Assembly (NCBI GenBank): GCA_021325375.1
Contig: JAJPHG010000021.1
Location: 1-64,000, forward strand
Source: Alphaproteobacteria bacterium
GTDB taxonomy: Bacteria; Pseudomonadota; Alphaproteobacteria; Micropepsales; Micropepsaceae
Direction: 5' to 3'
Length of the DNA stretch: 64,000 bases
Shown: positions 1-8,886 of the stretch, one piece after another
Layout: the number at the start of each line of letters is the position of its first letter
Numbering within the stretch: position 1 is the stretch's first letter
Position numbers and translations under genes: made by a program
Notes under the pieces: model-generated
What the model saw: the letters and a program-made list of their open reading frames with translations, nothing else
What the model was told of the DNA's origin: nothing
Databases searched by the model: none

Positions 1-3000
1 GTCACCCCTTGCGGGAACGTCCACTTCGTCAGCCGAAAGCCCTGCGCATAGCCGCAATTGTCGAAGTCGTTCGTCGCGTAGTGGTTCGACCATGTGTCGA
101 AGGTCTGAACGTCCCCGCCCGCATTGGTCACCTTGAACTCCACGGGATTGGTGCCGCCATCGGCCGTATCCGTGTAGTCCCAGCCCCGCGACACCGCGTA
201 GGGCTCGACGGGATGCGTCGTCGTGCAGATCTGCTCATAGGCGAGGCGGGAATTGGTCTGGCTCAGCGTCGCATAGGCCCCGCCCGTGCTGATCCACGTC
301 TCATGCGCCGGCGTCGGCAGCGACACCGAAGGCGGCAGCCCCAGGAACTGGCGCGACGACGTCCCCAGCGTCACCGTCACCACGTTGCCGCTCAGCTGGT
401 GATCCCACCAGGCCTGGGTGAGCAGCGCCGCCACGTCGCGGGCCGTGCCCGGGGCCTGGCGGTAGATGTCCTGCTCGGCGAGGAAGGCGGCAATGGTGCC
501 CACCGCCGCGCGCGCGTCGGTCTTGCCCATTGCCTCCATGCCGCTGCCGGACTGCGCCAGGCTGTTGTTCCAGTTCGTCGTCCAGCCCGGCTGCGGCGCG
601 ATCGGGGACGTCGGCGGTCCGGGAGGGATCGGCGCCTGATGCCATTGGACCTCCGCCGACAGCTCGTAGGGGAAGCCGCCATTGCCGACGTCGAGCTTCG
701 CCGGCACGGAATAGCCGATCGTGCCGTTGGAGAGATTGACCCCCATCTCGTTGGATTTGTCGACGAAGCGGGACTTGAGGATGTCGCCCGCGTCGGCGGG
801 GCTGTAGCGGACCTGCTGGTCCTTCTGCGTGCCGCCGCCGCCGCCTTTGGTCACCGAGATGCCGCCGCCGAGGAACGGTCCGGAGCTGGCGCCGAGCGAT
901 ACCAGATCGTGCGCGATCGCCACGGGATCGCCGGAAACGTACGCCGTTGCCACGAATGCCGCACCGCGCTGTTGCGGCGTCGCCGGGTAATAGCCCGCAT
1001 ACACCGTGCCGGCGTCACAGTCGTCGCCGATGCAGTTGATAGTGCCTTTCACAAAATCGACCGCGCCGCCGCGCTGGCCGGGGCCGAGCTCCGTCTCCTG
1101 CGAGGTGGTCACCTGGAACGGCACGTTGCCGGGCGTCCCGCAGGACGAAGTCGCCGCGCAATTGGCGTAGACGGCGATCTCCGTTGCGTAGGCCCCCTGA
1201 AACTGGCTCGCATAGTAGCCCTGCGGCACCTGGCTGGCGTTGCCGACCTGCCCGCTCCCGATATTGTAGTAGCTCGGCAGGTGGTTCTCGACGAAGCCGA
1301 CATTGGCGGCCTGTCCATAGTTCGTCGAATCGTATTGGAGGAAGTTGCGCAGGCTTCCGCTGCCGCTCACGCAGGCCGGATCCTCATAGGCGTTGTGGCC
1401 GTTTGGGCCGGTACAGGCCGTCGCGTCCCAATTGCCCGGCGTGCCCGGCGGCGCATTGCCCCATTCGAAGCGCGTCGCCGTCGACGAGGAATCGGGCAGT
1501 CCGTCCATCTGTTCGGAGACGCTGCCCTCCAGCGCGGCCGAGGTCGCGGCGATGGAATGGATCATGGCGCGGCGCCCGGTGACGTCTGCGGTTCTGCTTT
1601 CGACACTGAACGCCGAATCGACGTCGAGCCGGTTCATGTTCTCCGGCGTGGGATAGTCCAGGTTCTCTTCGTCCTGGTTCCTCTGCGTCGGAGCCGTCGG
1701 CGCGGTGTAGGTATCCCCATAGGAGAAGCCGATCGCGTGATGAAGCTGCACGACGCCGCCGCCGATCGCGGCGTGGAGTTGGGCCGCGCGCGTGTTCTGG
1801 CTCAGCCAGTTGGCCGCCATCTTGCTGCGCTCGAAATCGCCCGTGCCGCCGGGATAGTAGGTTCCGCACAGCCCATCGTTGCCGCCTCTCGTGCAGCTGA
1901 ACATGTCGAGCGGATTCGTCGTGTCGCCGTTGCGCTCGTCGGCCCATTTCTGGAACAGCCCGGGGCCGGCATCGCCGAACCCGTCCACAATCGTGAGCGA
2001 AGTGATCAGATTCACTTCTTTGGTGACGGTCGTGTCCATGTAGTCGCCGCCCGAATTGGTCGAACCGTCACCGGACACTGCATAGGGATGGTTGGCGGCG
2101 ATCGTGACGTAGACGGGCGCGCCGCGCGACGTCTCCTGCTCCTCGTAGCCGTAGAGGTTGCGGTCGCCCCAATAGATTGCCGGATTGGTGTAGCTCGCCA
2201 GCGGCACGCCATCGAGATCCAAGCTGATGATTTCGGCGTACTGGCTGTGGCCGTTCTGCCCCATGCCCGCGTTGTAGTCGGTCTCAAGCGTGAGCCGGCG
2301 GCCGTAGATCTGATCGACGAACAGGAACATGGGGTTCGTCGAGTTCGCGTGCGCGGGCGCCGTGTTGAAATTGAACATCGTCGCCCAGAACGGGTAGTAC
2401 GGCGGGGGAACACCGTTGGTGTTGTAGTTCAGGACATAGCCCACCAGGCCCAGCGAGGTGCGGTATTGGTCGGGAACGCCGCAGTATTGCGTGGAGTCGC
2501 TGTTGCAGGCCCAATCCACGACGCTGGACGGCGTGCCCTGATAGACGGAAAAGCCGGGAAGCCCCGATTGCCGCCATCCGCCCGCGGGAGGCTGGTCCGG
2601 CGTGATGACGCCACCGCCGACGATATCCTCCATCTGCGCGTTCTGGAGGTTGTGTTGGGGGTTGTACATGTAGTTGAGCAGGTTCTGCGCATAGCTTTGC
2701 AGGTCGCCGTTCAACGTCAACGATTTCAGCCCGTTCACGGCCGGAATGCCGGAGCCGACCGTCGCGGTTCCCATGCCCGTCGTCGCATCGTGATAAGGAA
2801 TGCCGGTCGTCATGCCGGCAGCGCTCGCGAGATTGGCGATTCCCGTGATCTTCGCGTAAGGCTTATAGGCAGGATCGAAATAATAGGTGCCCGGCGTGCC
2901 GCAGCCGCAGGCGGCCGTGATCGCCACCTTCACCCAGACGTGGTCCATGATCACGGTATTGATGGCCGATCCGGATCCCGTGCTGCAGGCGACATTGGTC

Positions 3001-3593
3001 GCGCCGTTCACGCTCGCGGGAAAGCCGCCATTGGCGAGCATCTGGCAAGCCGCGTTCGAATCGGAGATCCCGGTCCAGGCCGTGAACGTGCTGCCGTTCA
3101 AGGTCACGGTGCCGGCTTCGTAGGTGACGGTGTAGTAATTCGCTCCGGCCTGGACGTTCGCCTGTCGCAGGAGCTTGACCATGAGGTCGACCTGATCGAA
3201 CGGCGTGCCCGCCTTGTCGATCAGCGCGCCAAGCCCGCCCTTCTGCATCCCGTACATCCAGCTGACGCGGATGTTGTTGCGGACGTATTGATAGATCAGG
3301 TCGATATTGCCCTTCAGTGCGCGCGTCTGTTCGACGATTTCCGGCGCAACGGGCGTCGGAGACGGGTTGCCGGAATAGGATGCCAGACCGTCGGTCGACG
3401 TCGTCAAGGAACCGTAGAAATGGCCGGCGGTGGTGTGGCTGATCAGGGCCGCCGTGCCGATCTTCGACATCGGCAGCGTCGGCGTGACCGGCGGCGGCGG
3501 AATGGTCTGCGCGCGCAAGGCTTGCGGAGCGGCGGCAAAAAGAAGCAGCGAAAGTCCGACCTTCAGCGCACGTCCGACTTTCGCGAAATCCAT
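1..3593 (-). CDS. Large secreted RHS-family protein with transglutaminase-like domain (N-terminal part, cut by window edge)
   Basis: About 1197 residues are visible with no stop, and the C-terminus lies beyond base 1. ATG at 3593 follows a G-rich ribosome site and starts a signal peptide (hydrophobic core at residues 12-23, ending ALRAQ). Residues about 97-245 look like the transglutaminase-like domain found in RHS/YD proteins: a segment ending GTPFDQVDLM (129-138), then DHVWVK with His218 and FDPAYK with Asp240. The catalytic Cys expected in the GxC position is absent (Pro131), so the domain is probably binding-only or degenerate. Near residue 950 the phrase VNLSNGTIGYSVP matches the start of the RHS core, where YD repeats usually follow. 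By family, RHS proteins form shells around toxic or adhesive C-terminal tips; the tip here is outside the window. A small secreted protein lies 37 bases upstream on the same strand. Confidence 0.72.
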   Translation of the reverse strand, partial: MDFAKVGRALKVGLSLLLFAAAPQALRAQTIPPPPVTPTLPMSKIGTAALISHTTAGHFYGSLTTSTDGLASYSGNPSPTPVAPEIVEQTRALKGNIDLIYQYVRNNIRVSWMYGMQKGGLGALIDKAGTPFDQVDLMVKLLRQANVQAGANYYTVTYEAGTVTLNGSTFTAWTGISDSNAACQMLANGGFPASVNGATNVACSTGSGSAINTVIMDHVWVKVAITAACGCGTPGTYYFDPAYKPYAKITGIANLASAAGMTTGIPYHDATTGMGTATVGSGIPAVNGLKSLTLNGDLQSYAQNLLNYMYNPQHNLQNAQMEDIVGGGVITPDQPPAGGWRQSGLPGFSVYQGTPSSVVDWACNSDSTQYCGVPDQYRTSLGLVGYVLNYNTNGVPPPYYPFWATMFNFNTAPAHANSTNPMFLFVDQIYGRRLTLETDYNAGMGQNGHSQYAEIISLDLDGVPLASYTNPAIYWGDRNLYGYEEQETSRGAPVYVTIAANHPYAVSGDGSTNSGGDYMDTTVTKEVNLITSLTIVDGFGDAGPGLFQKWADERNGDTTNPLDMFSCTRGGNDGLCGTYYPGGTGDFERSKMAANWLSQNTRAAQLHAAIGGGVVQLHHAIGFSYGDTYTAPTAPTQRNQDEENLDYPTPENMNRLDVDSAFSVESRTADVTGRRAMIHSIAATSAALEGSVSEQMDGLPDSSSTATRFEWGNAPPGTPGNWDATACTGPNGHNAYEDPACVSGSGSLRNFLQYDSTNYGQAANVGFVENHLPSYYNIGSGQVGNASQVPQGYYASQFQGAYATEIAVYANCAATSSCGTPGNVPFQVTTSQETELGPGQRGGAVDFVKGTINCIGDDCDAGTVYAGYYPATPQQRGAAFVATAYVSGDPVAIAHDLVSLGASSGPFLGGGISVTKGGGGGTQKDQQVRYSPADAGDILKSRFVDKSNEMGVNLSNGTIGYSVPAKLDVGNGGFPYELSAEVQWHQAPIPPGPPTSPIAPQPGWTTNWNNSLAQSGSGMEAMGKTDARAAVGTIAAFLAEQDIYRQAPGTARDVAALLTQAWWDHQLSGNVVTVTLGTSSRQFLGLPPSVSLPTPAHETWISTGGAYATLSQTNSRLAYEQICTTTHPVEPYAVSRGWDYTDTADGGTNPVEFKVTNAGGDVQTFDTWSNHYATNDFDNCGYAQGFRLTKWTFPQGV

Positions 3594-3630
3594 TTGCCCC
3601 CCCGTCGAGCGTGATGCGCTCAAATCTTCT

Positions 3631-3999
3631 TCACGGCGCCGCCTGTATCAGGCAGACGATCGCCGACGTGTCCGACGTCGATCCGTCAGGTCCCGAATTG
3701 AGTTGCACGGTCGATTGGCCTGCGAGCGCGGCCTGTACCGTCGTGTAATCTGTCTGTGAGAGATAGTACGTGTTTCCGTCACATGCGGCGATCGCGGCCG
3801 GCTGCTGGTCGCTCGAGGCCGTGGCCGCCGGCACAAAGGTCAGAGGCGTGCCGTTCGCATAGGAACGCATCGAGATCCAGTAGATCGTCGATGTCTGGGC
3901 GGAAGCGGAAAAGCTTGCGAGCAGGAAGCATCCGCAAAACAGGCATGCACTCGTTGTCAGCTTCACGAAGCCCACATTCGCCCAATGCGCTCTGCGCAT
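3631..3999 (-). CDS. Small secreted protein of unknown function
   Basis: A 122-residue product if translation starts at ATG 3999; an in-frame GTG at 4038 would add 13 residues. The N-terminus carries a clear signal peptide, with the hydrophobic stretch LTTSACLFCGCFLLASFSAS and a probable cleavage after SASAQ. The mature part (about 87 residues) is rich in Thr, Ser and Ala and has two Cys, in AACDG and AIVCL, that could form a disulfide. It stops 37 bases before the RHS-like gene on the same strand, so the two may be cotranscribed. I recognise no family. It could be a partner or chaperone-like companion of the large secreted protein, but that rests only on position. Confidence 0.55.
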   Translation of the reverse strand: MRRAHWANVGFVKLTTSACLFCGCFLLASFSASAQTSTIYWISMRSYANGTPLTFVPAATASSDQQPAAIAACDGNTYYLSQTDYTTVQAALAGQSTVQLNSGPDGSTSDTSAIVCLIQAAP

Positions 4000-4155
4000 C
4001 GCCCCCAATGCCCACGCGAACGCTAAAACGGACACCACAGTGCGTCAACTATCCGACGCAAATAGATATCGAATAACTTCACGTTGTTCGCCGCGCGATA
4101 TTATCTTAGTGTCGGCGAGAGGGGCTGAGCGCGCGTCGGCGCGGGATGGGGGACC

Positions 4156-5526
4156 ATGCGAGCGAAATTGCTTGCAACGGCGGCGTTGCTGATCGCTGCA
4201 TCGGCTTGCAACTGCTACGGCGCGACGACTTATGCATATGACAGTCTTGGGCGCCTGTGGGTCGTCACCTACGACAACGGGATGCAGATCACGTATCATT
4301 ACGATTCAGCCGGCAATCGCACTCAGGTAGTAACCCAGACCGGAACCGGTCTTCCCATGCAGGCCGGCAATCTCTGGATCAAGGCCTACGGAAACACGCC
4401 TGTGTCGAGCGATCCGCGCTCGACCGTCAGCGATCCCAATCAGCCTCCTCCCCCGCCCGCGCCCACGCTCACCATCACCGCAGTCGGAAGCGCGGGGCAC
4501 GGGACGACGTCGCACACGACTTCGTCGGTGGGCTATACGGCCGCCCCCAACTACACGGGCTCCGACAGCTTCACCTACACGGTCAGCGACCCCGCCGGGC
4601 AGACCGCCCAGGGAACGGTCTTCGTCACCGACTCCCCTGCAAATCCGCCCGTCGCCACCAACGTCACGACGTCGACCGGAGAGAACGTAGCCGTCGTGAT
4701 CACCCCGCTCAGCCAGGACAGCGATCCGCTGGGCTACACCTTGGCGCTGCAATCGGTGTCGACACCGGCTCACGGCAGCGCCAGCATCGGCACCGGACAG
4801 AACAACACAAAGATCACCTACACACCCAATCAGGGCTTCGCCGGAACGGACACGTTCACCTATACGATCAATGACGGCCACGGTCAGTCGGCCACGGCCA
4901 CGATCACGGTCAGTGTCGGAACCCCGCCCGTGGCCGTGGCGGACTTCAACGTGACGACCCTCAATACCGCCGTGACCTACGACGCGCGCACCAACGACAA
5001 CGACCCGGTGGGGAACCAGTTCACCGTGACGAGCACGACGACGCCGCTGCACGGCAGCGTGGTCATCAATTCGAACGGCAGCCTGACCTATACGCCGGCG
5101 ACCGGATATTCCGGCCTCGACACCTTCAGCTACACGATATCCGACGGTCACGGCTTGACGGCGACCGCGCTTGACAGCGTCTGCATCGGTCACAGCCTGA
5201 CGGCCGTCAACGACACGGTCAACTACAACACGCAAGTGAGCACACCGTGGCAGCCGCAAGTTCCTTTCGACCCGCGCGGCAACGACACAATCACTTGCCA
5301 AGCGCCGGTGACCATCGTGTCGTTCACCCAGCCCACGAACGCAACCGTGATCCCCGGCAACCCGGCGGGATCATCGCTCATCTATGTCTGGCCCCAGCAG
5401 GTCAACGCCCAAAACCCGCACGCCATCGGCACGAGCACCTTCACCTATACGATAGAGGATGCCTATGGCAGCTTCTCGACCGCCACCGTGAACTTGAGCA
5501 TCAACGTCTTCTACAACACCAACTGA
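4156..5526 (+). CDS. Secreted protein with one RHS/YD unit and cadherin/Ig-like repeats
   Basis: 456 residues, ATG preceded by GGGGGA. A signal peptide (1-22) ends in ASAC/NCYG, so a lipoprotein is possible. Residues 25-60 hold a compact RHS-type unit with YAYDSLGR, TYDNG and YHYDSAGNRT. A Pro-rich linker (about 97-104) follows, then at least three tandem repeats of the cadherin-like/bacterial Ig type, recognisable by GSDSFTYTVSDPAG, GTDTFTYTINDGHG and GLDTFSYTISDGHG, plus a divergent fourth (GTSTFTYTIEDAYG). By family such repeats mediate cell-surface or extracellular binding. It is divergent from the RHS-like pair, sharing the 156-base region 4000-4155. A lone YD unit in front of cadherin-like repeats is unusual. 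Confidence 0.75.
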   Translation: MRAKLLATAALLIAASACNCYGATTYAYDSLGRLWVVTYDNGMQITYHYDSAGNRTQVVTQTGTGLPMQAGNLWIKAYGNTPVSSDPRSTVSDPNQPPPPPAPTLTITAVGSAGHGTTSHTTSSVGYTAAPNYTGSDSFTYTVSDPAGQTAQGTVFVTDSPANPPVATNVTTSTGENVAVVITPLSQDSDPLGYTLALQSVSTPAHGSASIGTGQNNTKITYTPNQGFAGTDTFTYTINDGHGQSATATITVSVGTPPVAVADFNVTTLNTAVTYDARTNDNDPVGNQFTVTSTTTPLHGSVVINSNGSLTYTPATGYSGLDTFSYTISDGHGLTATALDSVCIGHSLTAVNDTVNYNTQVSTPWQPQVPFDPRGNDTITCQAPVTIVSFTQPTNATVIPGNPAGSSLIYVWPQQVNAQNPHAIGTSTFTYTIEDAYGSFSTATVNLSINVFYNTN

Positions 5527-5533
5527 CCGCTGC

Positions 5534-6598
5534 TCAGCGCGCCGGCCCCGCCGTAGACGTGATGAATGCGCCGGGGTCGAAGTGGAACGGATTGATCTCG
5601 CGCCACTCGCCATAGAGATCGCCGGGCAATTTGTACGGCGCGCAGGCATACAGGGCACGCCGCGCGGCATCGGCCGCCGCGCGCACCGCCGGATCGTGCG
5701 GCGCGGCCCGCAAGACGGCATCGACGAATTGCGGCGGCTGGGCGATGGTACCGTTCGGGTTCAGCCTGAGCACGAAATCGACGGCGTATTGCTCCGGGCG
5801 CGGCGCGGCCGGCGGCGGGCTCCAGCACGCCACGATCTGGCTGTGCAGGATGGCCATGAGGCTCGCGGTCGCCCCGGTGCTCGGCCCTTCCGCCTGCACC
5901 AAGCGCTCCGAAGGGCGCGCAGTGGGCGGCGCGGTCGGCGTCGGCAGCACATGCGTCACGCTGTCGGGAACGATCTGCGAGCTTGCGTCTTCGCGCTGCG
6001 GCTTGTCTTCCTGCAGCACTTTTTCCGTCGGCCTTTCGGACATCCCGTCCTGCTTGTCGCTTTCGGCGGCCTCGGAGGGCGCGGATTCCTCGAAGCTGTT
6101 GATCTGCGGAAGCGGCAGCATCTGCACGTTCAGTGTTTTCAGCACGATGGGCGACGTCTGGGAGAAGGGCTCGAAGCGCGGCGCGGGCCTGGCCATGGGC
6201 GCGACATTGGTTTGATCCGTCACCTGCACGAGATCCACCGGGACAAAGGCGGTGGATCGCTGCGGAACCGTGGGCCGCAGAAAAGATAGAATGACCAGGC
6301 TCACCAGCATCAGAAGGTGAAGCGCGATCGACCCGGTCCATCCCGGCCAGGAAGATTCGCGCCCGGCCAGCACCACGTCCGAAAGCTGCTCCACCAGGCG
6401 TTGGCCCTGCGCCTCCACAAGCCGCCAGCGGCCGACGCTCCAAACCATGAAGCCGGTCTGCAGGAATGCGCTCCAGCCTCGCCGGCAGGCAGCGAAAATC
6501 TCGCGGCCGCGCGCGGCCGTGGAACGCACCGCCGGGCTGCTTGCCGCCACCGCCACGCGACGGGCGAATGCCCGGACCATTCGCTCGAACGGCCACAT
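5534..6598 (-). CDS. TonB/TolA-like energy-coupling or envelope protein at the end of the gsp operon
   Basis: 354 residues from ATG 6598, with a strong purine-rich site (GAGGGAGGGG) upstream. Residues 1-89 are basic and probably cytoplasmic. A single membrane span lies at about 90-107. A long Pro/Ser/Glu-rich periplasmic linker (about 110-225) follows, then a C-terminal TolA/TonB-like domain: VACWSPP, the VLRLNPNGTI strand, and AARRALYACAPYKLP. The layout (short cytoplasmic part, one span, flexible spacer, small C-terminal domain) matches TolA/TonB proteins. It begins 34 bases after gspD ends, so it is likely the last gene of the secretion operon. A role in energising or positioning the secretin is inference; a general cell-envelope role is the alternative. 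Confidence 0.6.
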   Translation of the reverse strand: MWPFERMVRAFARRVAVAASSPAVRSTAARGREIFAACRRGWSAFLQTGFMVWSVGRWRLVEAQGQRLVEQLSDVVLAGRESSWPGWTGSIALHLLMLVSLVILSFLRPTVPQRSTAFVPVDLVQVTDQTNVAPMARPAPRFEPFSQTSPIVLKTLNVQMLPLPQINSFEESAPSEAAESDKQDGMSERPTEKVLQEDKPQREDASSQIVPDSVTHVLPTPTAPPTARPSERLVQAEGPSTGATASLMAILHSQIVACWSPPPAAPRPEQYAVDFVLRLNPNGTIAQPPQFVDAVLRAAPHDPAVRAAADAARRALYACAPYKLPGDLYGEWREINPFHFDPGAFITSTAGPAR

Positions 6599-6632
6599 GT
6601 GACGGTTTCCCCTCCCTCGCCTTCAGGCGCTC

Positions 6633-8882
6633 TCAGCGCCACGGCAGGCGCGGAATGTCCTTCTTGCGCTTGTCGAATTCGTCCATCGCCTCGCGTACGC
6701 CGTCGAGCGCCCTGCGCAGGTCCTCCGTGACTTCGCTTGCGGCCGACGGGCTCTTGATCACACGCGGCGTGAGGAAGATCAGGAGTTCGGTGCGTTGGCG
6801 ATTGTCGCTCTGCGGGCCGAAAAGGCTGCCCACCACCGGAATATCCTTGAGATAGGGAACGCCGCTGTTGCCCTCGCTGTCACTGCGCCGGATCATTCCC
6901 CCCAAAGCGACCGTGCGTCCGTCGCTGATCGCAACGGTGGTCTGCAGCTTGCGCTGCTCGACCGTCGGAGAGATGATCGAGGATGACGTCGTCGGCACGG
7001 CCTCGCTGACCTCCTGAGAGATCGTCAGATACACCATTCCGCTGCTTCCGATGCGCGGCGTCACGCTCAATATCACGCCCGTGGACAGTTGCTGCACGGT
7101 GGATATCAACGGCGTATCGCCGGACGTCGTATTCTGCGTGGTCTGGGTGACGACCGGAATCTGGTCGCCGACCTCGATGCTCGCGGGCATGTTGTCGAGC
7201 GTCAGCAGCTTGGGCGAGGACACCACGTTGATCTTGCTGAGCGATCCCAGCGCGCTCATCGCGACGCTGACGTTGGGCACATTGTAGGTGAAGCCGAAGC
7301 CCGGAAACGAAGCCGTCGGCGTACCCGTCTGGCCCTGGGCGAAGGTCTGATTGCCGCTCTTGAAATACCATTCGACGCCGTATTGCAGCGTGTCGTTGAG
7401 CGTCACTTCAACGACATTCACCTCGATCATCACCTGGTTGGGCGTGATGTCCATCTGGCGGACGACCTTCATGATCGAATCGTACTCCGCCGCGTCGGCG
7501 CGGATGATCAGCGCGTTGTTGACCTGGTCCGTGACGATCTGCGGCGCGTCGGAGGAAAAAGCGCCGGACGACGACGAGGAATTGCGTGCCGGCCCCTGCT
7601 CCTGCGCGCCGCCGGACGGCGCCTGACCCTGCGGCGCGGCCGCGCCCATTCCGGACGGCGGGGCACCGCCCATGCCGCCTTGCGGGGGCGGCGCGGACGC
7701 CGGAAGCAGGCGCTGCTGCGCGCCGGAACCGGAGCCGGTGCCGGTGCCGAAGACCTCGCCGAGCGTCTGGGCGATGTCGGAGGCGCGCGCATTCTCCAGC
7801 TTGTAGTAGTGCAGCTGCCGTCCCGGCGTCACCGGGACGACATCGAGACGCGACACCCACTGGTTCACCTGATGCAGATAGGACGCGCGGGACGTCACGA
7901 CCAGGAGCGTATTGATGCGGCTGATCGGGATCATGCGCACCAGGCCGGCGATCGGGCTCGATGTTTCGTCGAAAATCTTCTCCAGCTCCGTCGCGAGCGA
8001 TCCGGCGTCGACGTGCTGCGGCTGTATCAGCGCGAACGACATCCCCTTCAGATAGTCCACGTCGAAGAGCCTGATCGTGTCGCGCGTCGAGGCGCGCTCG
8101 GGTTCCGTGCCCGCGAGGAATATGAGGTTGCGCTGGGTATCCACGCGCAGGATCGAGCCCGGCGCCACCAGCGGCTCCAGCACCTTCTGCATCTCGGCCG
8201 CGGATATGTATCTGAGCGGCACCACCTCGATGCCGTAGCCCGGCGCGTTCGATTGGCCCGTGGAGGCCGCGATCTGGGCGCTCTGCTTCTGAGCCGCCGA
8301 GAACGGCACCACGTCGTATATCCCATCGGAGACGACGATCGCCGCCTCGACCGTCTTGAGCGCCGTCTCCAGCGCCGGGATGATCGCATCACGGCGGATG
8401 GGCGCGCCGGTCTTGAGGGTGATCCGGCCGTTGACTTGCGGATCGACCACATAGGGAACCTTGAGGATCTCGCCCAGCACGGACCTTACGACGTCACGCA
8501 CGTCGGCATCGGCGAAATCGAGCGTGATGTCGCCGGCGCTGTCATGCGCCTTCTGCCGCGAGGCGGGCTCGCCGACGAACTGTCCCGACCCCTCGAAGAT
8601 CTGCGTGTTCGAAGGCGCCTGGGCGGGATCCGAGGGCTGCGATTGAGCATTTCCGATCGGCGCCGGGCTGCCCATCGCGCGCAGGAGATCGGTCTCGCCG
8701 GTTGCATCGGCGCCGCCGGGCCAACCCGCGCCGCACACCGACAGAGCTAAGAGCAAAGCGAGACTGATTGCGCTCCGCCGCACGCGCCCAGCAACCTGGT
8801 CGGACGACGCCCGATGCAACTCAGCCCCCACGTTTTGTTCTAGCCCTGCGAGAACCGAAGCATGAAACCCCAAGGGCCTCAA
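6633..8882 (-). CDS. gspD: Type II secretion system secretin GspD
   Basis: Outer-membrane channel of the type II secretion system. The N0 domain begins near residue 118 (ITLDFADADVRDVVRSVLGE). Ring-building N-domains follow, one interrupted by a long Gly/Pro/Ser-rich insert at about 385-455. The C-terminal secretin core shows VMIEVNVVEVTL, NVVSSPKLLTLDN, VGDQIPVVTQ, SVTPRI and GVPYLKDIPVVGSLFG. Numbering is from TTG 8882 (749 residues), which sits 4 bases after gspC ends. A GTG at 8783 would begin directly at the signal sequence (RRSAISLALLLALSVCGAG) and is a credible alternative start (716 residues). Cys in LSVC resembles a weak lipobox. Confidence 0.93.
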   Translation of the reverse strand: MRPLGFHASVLAGLEQNVGAELHRASSDQVAGRVRRSAISLALLLALSVCGAGWPGGADATGETDLLRAMGSPAPIGNAQSQPSDPAQAPSNTQIFEGSGQFVGEPASRQKAHDSAGDITLDFADADVRDVVRSVLGEILKVPYVVDPQVNGRITLKTGAPIRRDAIIPALETALKTVEAAIVVSDGIYDVVPFSAAQKQSAQIAASTGQSNAPGYGIEVVPLRYISAAEMQKVLEPLVAPGSILRVDTQRNLIFLAGTEPERASTRDTIRLFDVDYLKGMSFALIQPQHVDAGSLATELEKIFDETSSPIAGLVRMIPISRINTLLVVTSRASYLHQVNQWVSRLDVVPVTPGRQLHYYKLENARASDIAQTLGEVFGTGTGSGSGAQQRLLPASAPPPQGGMGGAPPSGMGAAAPQGQAPSGGAQEQGPARNSSSSSGAFSSDAPQIVTDQVNNALIIRADAAEYDSIMKVVRQMDITPNQVMIEVNVVEVTLNDTLQYGVEWYFKSGNQTFAQGQTGTPTASFPGFGFTYNVPNVSVAMSALGSLSKINVVSSPKLLTLDNMPASIEVGDQIPVVTQTTQNTTSGDTPLISTVQQLSTGVILSVTPRIGSSGMVYLTISQEVSEAVPTTSSSIISPTVEQRKLQTTVAISDGRTVALGGMIRRSDSEGNSGVPYLKDIPVVGSLFGPQSDNRQRTELLIFLTPRVIKSPSAASEVTEDLRRALDGVREAMDEFDKRKKDIPRLPWR

Positions 8883-8886
8883 GGCC

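Noticed and set aside
9..3614. A 1201-codon open frame on the plus strand
   Set aside because: Its translation is Arg/Ala/Val-rich without domains, while the minus strand encodes a coherent signal peptide, transglutaminase-like and RHS sequence. It is an antisense shadow.
7089..8750. Plus-strand open frame opposite gspD
   Set aside because: Antisense of a clear secretin; no family resemblance.
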